From the NCBI GenBank assembly GCA_963715045.1, contig CAVQRC010000029.1, positions 1-62,161 of the forward strand: a stretch of 62,161 nt of DNA, written 5' to 3'. Numbering within the stretch: position 1 is the first letter of the stretch; each line of letters starts with the position of its first letter. Below are positions 46,151 through 55,752 of this stretch, in pieces. The notes under the pieces were generated by a model, which saw only the letters and a program-made list of their open reading frames with translations, was not told the origin of the DNA and did no database searches. The translations under genes and the position numbers were made by a program. Origin of the DNA: CAVQRC01 sp963715045 (GTDB lineage: Bacteria > Planctomycetota > Planctomycetia > Pirellulales > Lacipirellulaceae).

Positions 46151-47200
46151 ATGATTCGCGAGTTGCTGGCAGTGGATCGTCTCACGTCGTTGACGGAGAG
46201 TTTCAAGAGCACCCGGATTGCCGTTCTGGGCGACTTCTTTCTCGACAAGTACCTTGACGTCGATCCGGCCCTGGCCGAGTTGAGTGTCGAGACCGGCAAG
46301 ACGGCCCATCAGGTGGTCGGTGTCCATACCAGTCCCGGGGCGGCCGGGACGGTCGTCAACAATCTCGCTGCCCTGGGAGCGGGTGAGCTCCTGGCGATCG
46401 GCATGATCGGCGATGACGGCGAAGGCTTTGAACTCGTGCGGGGTCTCGAAGCGATCGGTTGCCAGACCCAGCACTTGATCCGCTCGCCGGACCACTACAC
46501 GCCGACCTACCTCAAGCCGCGGGACAAGTACGTGACCGGGCTCGCGGGTGAACATTCGCGGTACGACACGAAACTCCGAGGGCCAGTGACCGCCCAGGTC
46601 GAGGCCACCATCGCCCACACGCTGCAGCACCTGCTGCCCGAGATCGACGCGGTGATCGTTCTGGATCAGGTCGAGGCCGGTTCGACGATCGTGACCCGGC
46701 CGATCCGCGAGGCGATCGTCGCCCAGGTGTCGGCTGCCGACAGGCTCATTGCCTGGGTCGACAGCCGGTTCCACGTCCACGAGTTTGAGCACATGACGGT
46801 CAAGTGCAATCAGTACGAAGTGCTCGGTGTACCGCAACCTGCGGAGAACCCCGACGCGGCCGAAGCCCAAATTGACGAGGCCGAGTTGCTCGCGGCGGCG
46901 ACCAGACTTCGGGACACGAACGACGCCCGGGTGTTTGTCACCCGCGGCAGCCGGGGCGTGATCGTCAGTGATCCGCCCGGCAACTGGACCCACGTGCCGG
47001 CGGTCGAGGTCACCGGCGAAATCGATTCGACCGGGGCCGGCGACAGTTTCACGGCCGGCGCCGTCCTGACGCTCGCCAGCGGCGGTACGCCGACCGAAGC
47101 GGCCGCGGTCGGAAATCTCGTGGCTTCGATCACGGTCCAGTGCCTCGGCGAAACGGGGACCGCGACCCCCCAGCAGCTCCTCGCGCGGCTCGCCGGCTGA
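46151..47200 (+). CDS. PfkB-family carbohydrate kinase, RfaE-like
   Basis: A 349-aa ribokinase-like enzyme. Motif 1 region: VLGDFFLDKYLDVDP near residue 24 and SPGAAGTVVNNLAALGAG near 61. Motif 2 with the catalytic base: DSTGAGDSFTAGAVL near residue 297. The GDxxLDxYxxV opening is like D-glycero-D-manno-heptose-7-phosphate kinases (RfaE), but the acceptor sugar is not certain. GAGGAGG precedes the ATG by about 12 nt. It lies 84 bp after the phosphoesterase in the same direction. Confidence 0.85.
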   Translation: MIRELLAVDRLTSLTESFKSTRIAVLGDFFLDKYLDVDPALAELSVETGKTAHQVVGVHTSPGAAGTVVNNLAALGAGELLAIGMIGDDGEGFELVRGLEAIGCQTQHLIRSPDHYTPTYLKPRDKYVTGLAGEHSRYDTKLRGPVTAQVEATIAHTLQHLLPEIDAVIVLDQVEAGSTIVTRPIREAIVAQVSAADRLIAWVDSRFHVHEFEHMTVKCNQYEVLGVPQPAENPDAAEAQIDEAELLAAATRLRDTNDARVFVTRGSRGVIVSDPPGNWTHVPAVEVTGEIDSTGAGDSFTAGAVLTLASGGTPTEAAAVGNLVASITVQCLGETGTATPQQLLARLAG

Positions 47201-48562
47201 GTTGGTACGCAAACCCTCCCAGCCGGCCGTTCCAGGCCCTCGGCCAGTGGCACGCCGCGGGTGCGATGGCACGCGGCGGCGACGCGAGGAACAACACATA
47301 CTCGCGACGCCAAGGCACAAGCCCATCGTCAGCGCGTTGGCTTCGGGTACCGAGTTCGAGGCCGCACCCCCCGTCGCGACTTCGCCACGACCGAACTGCT
47401 GTTGCCAGATCAGGAAGTCCTTTCCCGTCACGGCGCCGTCTCCGTCCGCATCTCCATCTCCGAAGCCGGCACTGGATGTGTTGCCGAAACTTCGCTGCCA
47501 GATCAGAAAATCACTGCCGTCGACCTGGCCATCGGCATTGAAGTCGGCTGCCAGTTCGGGCCGGGTAAGGGGGTTGGCGACCATCATGAAGGCGGCTTCG
47601 ACGGGTACCGCGACGGGCCCTCCTGCGGCATCCAGAATCTCGAACATCGCGCCGCCGGTCAGTTCGCTGACGTCACCCGCAGGCGTCCCACCGTGGAGTT
47701 CCAGAAAACCGTTCAGCGTCGCGGTACAGGGATTGACTGCGGCGGAACCGCCCCCGCCGCAATCGAACTGCAGTACGAGCGAGGAAGCACCGCCAGCCGC
47801 GGGCGGCAGGATCTGACCGGTTGTCATCGCGAGCGGCGATGGACTTGCTGTTCCGACTGAGAGCAGAGCCTCCGAAGCCGGAAGGGTTCGCAGAGTGTCT
47901 CCAAGGTCGGAGAACTCGCCGACATCCTCGATCTCGACCGCGCCCAGCAGCAAGGCCCCGTCGTACTGCGTACCCGCCGTTCCCATTTTCAACGCGTAGT
48001 TGAGTTTGATCCCTCCATCTCCGCCGTTTCCGTTGTTGAAGCCGTTGGTAATCGGTCGCGTGAGAAACAGAGGTCCGCTTCCGGCCGCGTGCGTGTCGGG
48101 TCCCTCGAGAACGTCCGTGTCGACCTCGGCATAGAACTGGTGCGATAACCAATGCCCTGAATTCACGACCTGTAACAAAGCCTGCTCTTCGCCAATCGGT
48201 TCCAGAAGTTCCGATTTGTGAGCTTCGAGGGACACCAGCCCGGCGGGACCACTGGGGTGAAATGTGAACGCGTCGAGATGGCCGTACCCGAGGTCGTACT
48301 TTGCGGTCGTTCCGTTTCCCGGGTAGTACGTCGACTTGGAGTTGAACTTCACGAGTTCGAGCAGGTTATTGGGGTGTTCCAGAACTCCATCGTCATCGAC
48401 GTCATCTCCCGAGAACGTGCCTGCGACGACGATCAGATCTCCCTGCTGCGTCGCACCCCAGAAGTCGTACGCCGCGGCCCCGGCCGCGGCCGGAGCGGCG
48501 AGAGTCGCCGCGAGCAGCAAGCACAGTCTTCGTGAATCGATAGTTTCCCTGCGATAGGTCAT
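47201..48562 (-). CDS. PEP-CTERM protein with dockerin-like repeats, no stop codon at the expected place
   Basis: About 430 recognisable residues from ATG 48562. Signal peptide: LCLLLAATLAAPAAAGAAAY. The beta-rich domain begins YDFWGATQQGDLIVVAGTF. Two dockerin-like repeats (DFNADGQVDGSDFLIWQ and VTGKDFLIWQ) precede a PEP-CTERM tail, VPEANALTMGLCLGVASMCC then SSRRRR near 47273. VPEA replaces VPEP. No stop occurs in any minus frame close by; the main frame stays open down to 45656, antisense to the PfkB and phosphoesterase genes. The true end is therefore unknown; I end the entry at the stop of the convergent gene. Confidence 0.7.
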
Positions 48563-48794
48563 TTCAGTGTCTCCCGTAGTGGTGCCTGATGACCGGACGG
48601 CGACTCTCGCCAGGATGGCTGAGTCTTGCGACCGTCCTGTACTTAACAAGGCGCTGCCGCGGGAGAGTTCCAGCGCGGCTTCTGCCATTTCTTCAGACTC
48701 TGTACCGCCGCCGGGCAGCAGCTACATTCGCTCCCACCGATCAGGTAAAGTTGACGGGTCTGCGACTTCAACCACTCCGCGAGTTTGACCACCC

Positions 48795-49529
48795 GTGCGT
48801 TTTCGCGTTCTCTCCTACAACATTCACAAGTGCATCGGCGGGCTTGATCGTCGCTACCGGCCAGAGCGGGTGGCCGATACGATCGCCCACTATGAGGCTG
48901 ATTTCGTCCTCTTGCAGGAGGTCGACAACGGCGTTCCCCGTTCGCAGATGCATCGCCAGGTCGATTGGCTCGGCGACGCGCTGGACTATCCGCACCGGGC
49001 GTTCCAGTCAAACGTCACGTTACGCACGGGGTCGTACGGAAATGCCGTCCTCAGCCGGGTCCCCCTGGAAGAGGTCACCGATGTCGACCTCACGATTCCG
49101 CTGAAGAAGCGACGGCAGGGGCTCGTAGTCCGAGCCAGTCTGCACGACCGCGAGCATCGCCGGACGGTCGTCATCGCGAATGTGCACCTGGGGCTGGCAG
49201 GTTTTGAACGCGTGATTCAGCTCCGCCGACTCCTCGCCGATCATTCGATTGCCCACCTCCGACATGCCACGCCGCTGGTCGTGGCCGGGGATTTCAACGA
49301 CGTCTGGGGAACGCTCGGCCAGCGAACGCTGATCCCGCATGGATTCGCCGCCGCGCTCGGCGACGTACGTACGTTTCCGGCCGCGCTCCCAGTCCGGCCG
49401 CTGGATCGGGTCTACTTCCGCGGGGAGCTTCGGCTTTGCTCCGGCTTCGCCGGACATCTGAAGGTCTCACGACAGGCCTCCGACCATCTGCCGGTGATCG
49501 CCGATTTCGAAATCCGCAGCCCCAGGTAG
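48795..49529 (+). CDS. endonuclease/exonuclease/phosphatase family protein
   Basis: A 244-aa Mg-dependent hydrolase of the EEP superfamily, GTG start at 48795. The motifs appear in order: LSYNIHKCIGG (first Asn), LLQEVDNG (catalytic Glu), YGNAVLSR, VIANVHLGLAG (His), VAGDFNDVWG (Asp/Asn) and SDHLPVIADF (final Asp-His). All catalytic residues are present. No signal peptide is seen, so it is probably cytoplasmic. The substrate may be DNA, phosphoinositide or another phosphodiester. It is followed directly by a REP-like array. Confidence 0.9.
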   Translation: MRFRVLSYNIHKCIGGLDRRYRPERVADTIAHYEADFVLLQEVDNGVPRSQMHRQVDWLGDALDYPHRAFQSNVTLRTGSYGNAVLSRVPLEEVTDVDLTIPLKKRRQGLVVRASLHDREHRRTVVIANVHLGLAGFERVIQLRRLLADHSIAHLRHATPLVVAGDFNDVWGTLGQRTLIPHGFAAALGDVRTFPAALPVRPLDRVYFRGELRLCSGFAGHLKVSRQASDHLPVIADFEIRSPR

Positions 49530-49540
49530 TCGGGTCGCGT

Positions 49541-50212
49541 GTAGCCGGGTCACTCCGTGACACGAGCCGACGCAGGCCTTGGAGACTTGAGCCGCCTTGA
49601 TCCTGTCACGGAGTGCCAGGCCTACACTGCTGAGCACGTCACTCCGTGGCTCGGAGCGGACACCGTTCGGGTCAGCGCGGCGGATGCGAGCCTGGCCGGC
49701 CGCGGCGTTCCGTGGTGCCTGGTTCCCGTCACAGAGTGCCGGGCATGTAGCCGGGTCACTCCGTGACACGAGCCGACGCAGGCCTTGGAGACTTGAGCCG
49801 CCTTGATCCTGTCACGGAGTGCCAGGCCTACACTGCTGTAGCCAGGTCACTCCGTGGCACGGGCGGACGCAGTTCGGCAATCTCAGGTCCGTAGGATTCC
49901 TCCGCGGCAGATGCGAGCCTGGCTGGCCGCGGCGCTCCGTGGTGCCTGGTTCCCGTCACAGAGTGCCGGGCATGTAGCCGGGTCACTCCGTGACACGAGC
50001 CGACGCAGGCCTTGGAGACTTGAGCCGCCTTGATCCTGTCACGGAGTGCCAGGCCTACACTGCTGTAGCCGGGTCACTCCGTGCCACGAGCCGACGCAGT
50101 TCGGCAATCTCATGTCCGTAGGAATGGCCTTCCGCGGCAGATGCGAGCCTGGCTGGCCGCGGCATTCCGTGGTGCCTGGTTCCCGTCACGGAGTGCCGGG
50201 CCTACACGGAAT
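49541..50212. repeat. tandem REP/REPIN-like array (CACTCCGTGAC family)
   Basis: Three composite units begin GTAGCCGGGTCACTCCGTGA at 49541, 49747 and 49974 (spacing 206 and 227 bp). Within each, GTAGCC..GTCACTCCGTGAC is inverted relative to GTCACGGAGTGCC.GGCCTAC, making hairpins of about 90 bp, separated by GGATGCGAGCCTGGC-like linkers. Related hairpins are at 14522-14672. No coding signal is seen between 49530 and 50351. Confidence 0.9.
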
Positions 50213-50351
50213 CAGGCACCGAACTCCAAGGCGTCGCGGGAAAAAATTCGTTGCGATACAATCCGAGCCGAAGGTCGCAATTCGATATTACGTTAACGAG
50301 CTCGAGCCGTGACTGCGTGCGAAACATGCCGAACCTCCTGTCGCCGATCCG

Positions 50352-51281
50352 ATGGCCCGGCGAGGTTTCACGCTCGTCGAATTGCTGGTCGTCATCGCGA
50401 TCATCGGCGTCCTGGTGGCGCTCCTGCTGCCGGCCGTTCAGGCTGCCCGGGCAACGGCCCAGCGGCTGTCTTGCACCAACAAGTTCAAGCAGTTCGCATT
50501 GGCCGCCCAGAATCATCACGATTCGGCAGGGCATCTGCCAATTCCTCCGTGGAATACGCCCGATGTGGGATCGATCCCGGTCACGTATCAGCTGCTGCCG
50601 TTCATCGAAGAGCCGGCCCTGGCTGGCTTGTTCGATGACACGATCGGGTTCAACTACAACATCGCCGTGACCTGGAAGTATCTGGCCGCGTTTCACTGCC
50701 CCAGCGACGAGTCGGTCAAGTTTCCTGAGGTCGGTGACGATGGGGCCACCGGGGGAGACTTCAAGGGCAATTACGGCATGAACTGGGGGCAAGGCGTGTG
50801 GGGCCAGACGAATACGAATGCCCTCAATGTGTGGGGCCAGCCGGCATTGGTTGGCCCGTTCGAGCGGAAGCTCGAGAACACGGGTGTGCAGTTTCGCCAG
50901 ATTACCGACGGACTCAGCTCGACGCTGCTGTTTCTGGAGATGATCCAGGCCCCCGCGTCGCCAGCGGCACTTGATCGACGAGGTCGCCTGTGGAAGGCCT
51001 ATGCCGGATCCAATCAGATCACGACGCATGCGACGCCGAATTCCGGGGAAGCCGACCTGATTCACCAGTGCATCGATCGGCCCCAGGAGAATCTGCCCTG
51101 CGGTACCAACGTGGGTTGGTGGGATCAGCGGATGGCCTCCCGCAGCCGCCACGCGGGCGGTGTCAATGCGGCGATGTGCGACGGCTCGGTGCACTTCGTG
51201 AGCGACGCCGTTGAACTCGCGGTCTGGCAGGCCCTTTCCAGCATGGACGGTGGGGAGACGGAGTCCGTAGGGCAGCTGTAA
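50352..51281 (+). CDS. DUF1559 pilin-like protein
   Basis: A 309-aa protein starting at ATG 50352 (MARRGFTLVELLVVIAIIGV). After the prepilin segment comes LLLPAVQAARATAQRLSC, then the large C-terminal domain with QITDGLSSTLLFLEMIQAP and the end block GGVNAAMCDGSVHFVSDAV. This one is a stand-alone gene of normal length, in contrast to the fused gene at 10297. Function in the family is unknown. It is followed by a copy of the 78-bp element. Confidence 0.9.
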   Translation: MARRGFTLVELLVVIAIIGVLVALLLPAVQAARATAQRLSCTNKFKQFALAAQNHHDSAGHLPIPPWNTPDVGSIPVTYQLLPFIEEPALAGLFDDTIGFNYNIAVTWKYLAAFHCPSDESVKFPEVGDDGATGGDFKGNYGMNWGQGVWGQTNTNALNVWGQPALVGPFERKLENTGVQFRQITDGLSSTLLFLEMIQAPASPAALDRRGRLWKAYAGSNQITTHATPNSGEADLIHQCIDRPQENLPCGTNVGWWDQRMASRSRHAGGVNAAMCDGSVHFVSDAVELAVWQALSSMDGGETESVGQL

Positions 51282-51423
51282 CGGCCGGTCGAATTGGCCA
51301 TCGACAGCAGAGCACTTCCTCAACGGGTTGCCGCCGCCGGTTGCGAGTCCCCGCGGGGGGCGGATAGAATCCGGGCCAAAGTCGGCGTCGTGGCGAGCCA
51401 TGGCGGTCGATCAATGGCTTCCT

Positions 51424-51501
51424 TTCAAAGCCGATCCAGGACTGGATTCAGCGACCGAATTCCCCGGCCGTGAGACACGCTCGTCGAGGATTCGGGATAA
51501 G
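51424..51501 (-). repeat. 78-bp palindromic element, intergenic copy
   Basis: Reverse-orientation copy upstream of the Gfo/Idh gene, with core CCGAATTCCCCGGCCGTGAG and ends GCCGATCC / GGGATAAG. It is one base shorter than the copies in genes. Read on the minus strand it gives ERVSRPGNSVAESS. Confidence 0.75.
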
Positions 51502-51533
51502 TTCTTTTTCTCTGACAGGGCGGAACGACACTC

Positions 51534-52693
51534 ATGGCAGCAAAGATCTCAGCGGGGATTATCGGCACAGGCTTCATCGGTCCCGCCCACGTCGAGGCCG
51601 CGCGGCGACTGGGCAACATCGACATCGTGGCCGTCGCCGAGGCCAACCAGGAACTGGCCGACGCCAAGGCCGAGGCGATGTCGATTCCCAAAGCCTACGG
51701 CGATTACCACGCGCTGCTGGCCGACAACGAGATCCAGGTCGTTCACAACTGCACGCCCAATCATCTGCACTTTCAGGTCAACAGGGACATCCTGGCGGCC
51801 GGCAAGCACGTGATCAGCGAGAAGCCGCTGGCGATGAACACCGACGAGAGCCGCGAACTCGTGCGGCTCGCCGAGGATTCGGGCCTGATCCACGCGGTCG
51901 ACTTCAATTACCGGTACTATCCGCTCGTGCAGCACGCCCGGGCGATGATCCGCAGCGGAGAAGTTGGAGACATCTACGCGATCCACGGTTCCTACCTGCA
52001 GGACTGGTTGTTCCTGCAGACCGACTGGAACTGGCGACTGGTTCCCGAATTTTCGGGCGACAGCCGGGCCGTGGCCGACATCGGCAGCCACTGGTGCGAC
52101 CTGTTGCAGTTCATCACGGGGCAGAGGATTACCAAGGTACTGGCCGACCTCCGCACGATTCACAAGACGCGGATGAAGCCGAAGCAGGAAGTGGAGACCT
52201 ACACGGGCAAGGAGATCGCGCCGAGGACTACGAGCCGCAGCAAATAAACACCGAGGACTACGCATCGGTGCTGATCGAGTTGTCGGGCGGTGCGCACGGC
52301 GTGTTCACGGTCAGCCAGGTCGCGGCGGGCCGCAAGAATCGTCTGTATTTCGAGATCGACGGGTCGAAGAGCGCGATTGCCTGGGACCAGGAGCGACCCA
52401 ACGAGATGTGGCTGGGTTACCGTGACAAAGCCAACGAGGTGCTCATGAAGGATCCGTCGCTGCTGCACGAGGCCGCCCGGGAATACGCCCATTATCCGGG
52501 CGGGCATCCCGAGGCTTATCCGGACGGACCCAAGAATCTGTTTCGCAACGTGTATCGGGCGGTTGCTGCCGGAGGGGCCATCCCGGCCGAGCCCGACTGG
52601 AGCACGTTCGTCGATGGACACAAGGAGGTCGCGATTTGCGAAGCCGTTCTCGCCAGCCACCGCAGTCAGCAGTGGACCGACGTCGAATATTGA
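51534..52693 (+). CDS. Gfo/Idh/MocA family oxidoreductase (frameshifted near 52220)
   Basis: About 386 aa. The Rossmann loop GIIGTGFIGPAHVEAARRLG starts at residue 6, SEKPLAMN carries the conserved Lys near residue 99, and ADIGSHWCDLLQFITG is the catalytic region near 182. The first frame ends at KEIAPRTTSRSK; the second continues EDYEPQQINTEDYASVLIEL and runs to the normal C-terminus DVEY. A missing base near 52220 explains this. First gene of a four-gene plus-strand cluster (Gfo/Idh, Gfo/Idh, Fe-ADH, FGGY kinase) that looks like sugar or polyol catabolism. Confidence 0.9.
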
Positions 52694-52744
52694 ATTCGCA
52701 TTCTGGATCAGAAGCTCTAACCTACTCCGTCGAGGGGATGCACG

Positions 52745-53935
52745 ATGCCATCGGCCAACTGCAATATCGCCCTGCTGGGCACCAAGTTCATGGGCCGCGC
52801 CCATTCCAACGCTTACCTCAAGGTCGCCAAGTTTTTTGACCTGCCGCTGAATCCCGTGATGCACACGGTCGCGGCCCGAAACCCGGATGAGACGAAGGAA
52901 TTCGCGGGTCGCTGGGGCTGGCAACACGCGTCGACCGACTGGAACGCGACGATTCACAACGACGAGATCGACCTGGTCGATGTGGTGACTCCCAACAACA
53001 TGCACGCCGAGCAGACGATCGCCGCCCTCGAAGCCGGCAAGCACGTCGCCTGCGAAAAGCCGCTCGCCAACACGCTCGCCAGCGCCCGGCAGATGGTCGA
53101 AGCCGCCGCGAAAGCCAAGGGCAAGACGTTCGTGTGGTACAACTATCGCCGCTGCCCGGCCGTGGCGTTCGCCCATCAGTTGGTCCAGCGCGGCAAGCTC
53201 GGCAGGATTTATCAGATACGCGGCGCGTACCTGCAGGATTGGGCCGGCCCCGACACGCCGCTGATGTGGCGGTTCGAAGGAGACGTCGCCGGCAGTGGCG
53301 CGCTCGGCGACCTGTGTGCCCATACGATCGATGCGGCCCGGTTCATCACGGGCGATGAAGTGCAGGAAGTGATCGGGGCCACGCTCGAGACCGTGATCAA
53401 AGAACGGGTGATCCTCGAGGGGGGCGGGGGCGAGATCTCCGGCCGCGGAGCCGCGACCAGCCAGAAGATGGGCCCGAGTACGGTCGATGATATTTCACTG
53501 TTCATTGCCAGGATGGAAAGCGGGGCGGTCGCGACCTTTGAAGCCACCCGCCTGGCGACCGGCTTCAAGAACAACAACCGGCTCGAGATCCACGGTGAGA
53601 AGGGAGCGATCCGCTTCAATTTCGAACGGATGAACGAGCTCGATTGGTACGACGCGACGCTTCCCGAGGCCGAACAGGGCTGGTCGACGATCAATGTCAC
53701 CAACGGCAATGCCGACCATCCCTATGCCGGAGCGTGGTGGCCCGTCGCCCACATCCTCGGCTATGAGCACAGCTTCGTGAACGAAGCCGCCGACATCCTG
53801 AGCGTCCTCGGCGGAGAGTCACCGGTCGTGCCGATTCCCGATTTCGCCGATTCGTACAAGGTCCAACGCGTCCTCGCCGCGGTCGTCGAAAGCGACAAGA
53901 ACCGCTGCCCGGTCGCGTTGGAAGAAATCACATAG
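52745..53935 (+). CDS. Gfo/Idh/MocA family oxidoreductase
   Basis: A 396-aa intact enzyme. ALLGTKFMGRAHSNAY is the NAD(P) loop, CEKPLANT has the active Lys, and LGDLCAHTIDAARFITG the catalytic His/Asp region. It shares NYRRCPAV, RGAYLQDW and the GAVATFEATRLA strand with the protein at 34767-35903. An insertion rich in Gly (GGGGEISGRGAATSQKMG) near residue 225 is a feature of this subgroup. It is 51 bp after the preceding Gfo/Idh gene, so the two probably form an operon and act on related metabolites. Confidence 0.92.
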   Translation: MPSANCNIALLGTKFMGRAHSNAYLKVAKFFDLPLNPVMHTVAARNPDETKEFAGRWGWQHASTDWNATIHNDEIDLVDVVTPNNMHAEQTIAALEAGKHVACEKPLANTLASARQMVEAAAKAKGKTFVWYNYRRCPAVAFAHQLVQRGKLGRIYQIRGAYLQDWAGPDTPLMWRFEGDVAGSGALGDLCAHTIDAARFITGDEVQEVIGATLETVIKERVILEGGGGEISGRGAATSQKMGPSTVDDISLFIARMESGAVATFEATRLATGFKNNNRLEIHGEKGAIRFNFERMNELDWYDATLPEAEQGWSTINVTNGNADHPYAGAWWPVAHILGYEHSFVNEAADILSVLGGESPVVPIPDFADSYKVQRVLAAVVESDKNRCPVALEEIT

Positions 53936-53961
53936 TGGGGCCGCCGTGGTCTGGCGGTTCT

Positions 53962-53982
53962 GTGACACTCGGCGAGTGTCAC
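53962..53982. terminator. hairpin between Gfo/Idh and Fe-ADH genes
   Basis: GTGACACT and AGTGTCAC form a perfect 8-bp stem with a 5-nt loop, 26 nt after the Gfo/Idh stop. No T run follows, so it may be an mRNA-processing or stabilising hairpin rather than a terminator. Confidence 0.4.
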
Positions 53983-54044
53983 CCACAGTGGGTCACAGCT
54001 GCCAGGTGTGACGGAATCACCAGACCACGCCGGCGAATTCTCCG

Positions 54045-55170
54045 ATGCGCGTCTACAGTCTGCAACTTCCCCGGCTGACACTCGGCTGGGGAAGCGTCGA
54101 GCAACTGCCGCTGATCCTCCGCGGGTACGCCTCACGGATCGCGGTCGTGACCGACCACGGCAGTTGCCGAGCAAACGGCCGTTCGCGAGCTCATCGCAGC
54201 GGCTCGAAGTGGCGGGATTCGCGTTGCATGTGTTTCGCGACGTGACGCCCGATCCGGCGATTGAAGTCTTCGAAGCCTGTGCCGCCGAACTCAGTCGAAT
54301 TCGATCCGACCTGTGTGGTTGGGATCGGGGGTGGCAGTGCCCTCGACGTGGCCAAGATCGCGGCCGTGCTCGTACGACACCCATGCCCGCTCGAGTCGAT
54401 GGTGGGCATCGATCACGTGCCAGGCCGCGGTGTTCCGACCGTCCTGATCCCGACGACGGCCGGGACCGGCAGCGAGGTCACCCCGATCGCGGTCGTGTCC
54501 GACGAAGCCGAGCAGCTCAAGAAGGGGATCGTGAGCGATCACATCGTGGCGGACCACGCGGTGGTCGATCCGGCGATGTGTGTGTCGCTCCCGCCCTGGC
54601 CGACCGCCTACACCGGAATGGATGCCCTCACGCACGCGATCGAAGCGTACACGAACCAGTACGCGGTGCCGTTGATCGATGGATTCGCGCTGGAAGCGAT
54701 CCGCCTGATCGCGCGGTATCTTCCCCGTGCGGTGGAAGAAGGTGCCGACCGCGAGGCCCGGGCGGCCATGTCCCAGGCGAGCATGCTGGGTGGGATGTGC
54801 CTGGGACCGGTCAACACGGCGGCCGTGCATGCGATGGCCTATCCGCTTGGCGGTCGGTTCAAGGTTCCGCACGGCGTCGCCAACTCGCTGTTGCTGTCGC
54901 ACGTCGTCCGGTTCAACATGCCGGCCGCCGCCGAGCGGTACGCCGCCATCGCCAACGCGCTGGGCGGGACCGGCCGGGATACCGCCGAGGTGCTCGAGCT
55001 ACTCTCGGCCGCCGTCGGAACCAACGGCCGGATGCGGGACTACGGGGTGACTGCGGACCGACCTGCCGTCGATGGCCCGCGATGCCCTGAAGGTCACGCG
55101 GCTGATGAAAAACAATCCCCGACCGATGACAGAAGCTGACGCCCTCGAGATCTACCAGGCAGCCCTGTAA
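54045..55170 (+). CDS. iron-containing alcohol dehydrogenase (at least three frameshifts)
   Basis: About 375 aa. The N-terminal frame from ATG 54045 reads LTLGWGSVEQLPLILRGYAS with IAVVTD. A second frame holds RDVTPDPAIEVFEACAA. From about 54300 the main frame gives VVGIGGGSALDVAKIAAVLV, PTTAGTGSEVT, GMDALTHAIEAY and HAMAYPLGGRFKVPHG, with the metal-binding Asp and His residues. Near 55060 it shifts again to LPSMARDALKVTRLMKNNPR and ends EIYQAAL at TAA 55170. The family oxidises alcohols or polyol phosphates with NAD(P). Its position suggests a step in the local sugar pathway. Confidence 0.88.
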
Positions 55171-55409
55171 AGCCCGGCTTCTTCCCGCTCATGCCCGGCT
55201 TCGAGCGATCACGCGCGAAGCCGGGCTTTTCGAACCGGGTACCACGACGGCGTTGATGGCATCTGACGCTGCGTTGGATTTCGCGGTCGGTCGTTGCTGC
55301 GGTAACTCGGATCGTGGTCTGGCAGCCCGAAGAATCCCGGCTTTTGGCTTGGCGATTCTGACCGTGCTCCGTACCAGAAAAAGCCGGGCTTCACCTAAAG
55401 CCCGGCATT
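55171..55409 (+). repeat. diverged single copy of the 227-bp unit
   Basis: Starts at the Fe-ADH stop with AGCCCGGCTTCTTCCCGCTC, has GAAGCCGGGCTTTT, GTTGATGGCATCTGACGCTG and ends with AAGCCGGGCTTCACCTAAAG. It follows the array unit of 31762-32920 across its whole length with scattered substitutions. As there, it begins right at a stop codon. Confidence 0.85.
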
Positions 55410-55725
55410 TGGTGGCGGAAGCAGTTCCTGAATCGAGCCTGCTGACCGTAGCGGGGGTCGCGACGACGACCAGCTGCACCAGAATGCCGGGCTTTTTCGC
55501 AGCGCGGAAAGCCAACACCATTCGAATACGGCCAGTTGCGTAGGGCGTTCTATATTTCATTTCGGGCTGGGAATGCTGAGCGGGCTTGCTGGGGAAGAAA
55601 CCCGGCTTCGCGCCTGGCGCGTTTGACGCGGGCTTGATGCGGGAAGAAGCCGGGCTTCGCTGACCGTGCTCCGTTCCAACAATAGCCGGGCTTCGTGCTA
55701 GAATGCCCGTTTTCTTTTTCCGTCC
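55410..55725. other. intergenic region with scattered GCCGGGCTT motifs
   Basis: About 315 bp without a gene. It carries further arms of the 227-bp family (for example near 55490, 55600, 55645 and 55685, GCCGGGCTT or its complement) but no complete unit, suggesting decayed copies. Confidence 0.5.
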
Positions 55726-55752
55726 ATGGCCACACTCATCGAGCGGTCACTC

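Noticed and set aside
49541..50212. Integron attC array
   Set aside because: No integrase, no gene cassettes between the hairpins, and no attC-type R and L boxes are apparent.
50202..51401. Minus-strand open frame of 399 codons
   Set aside because: Antisense to the DUF1559 gene at 50352-51281, which has a clear prepilin motif.
52199..53323. Minus-strand open frame of 374 codons
   Set aside because: Antisense to the two Gfo/Idh genes.
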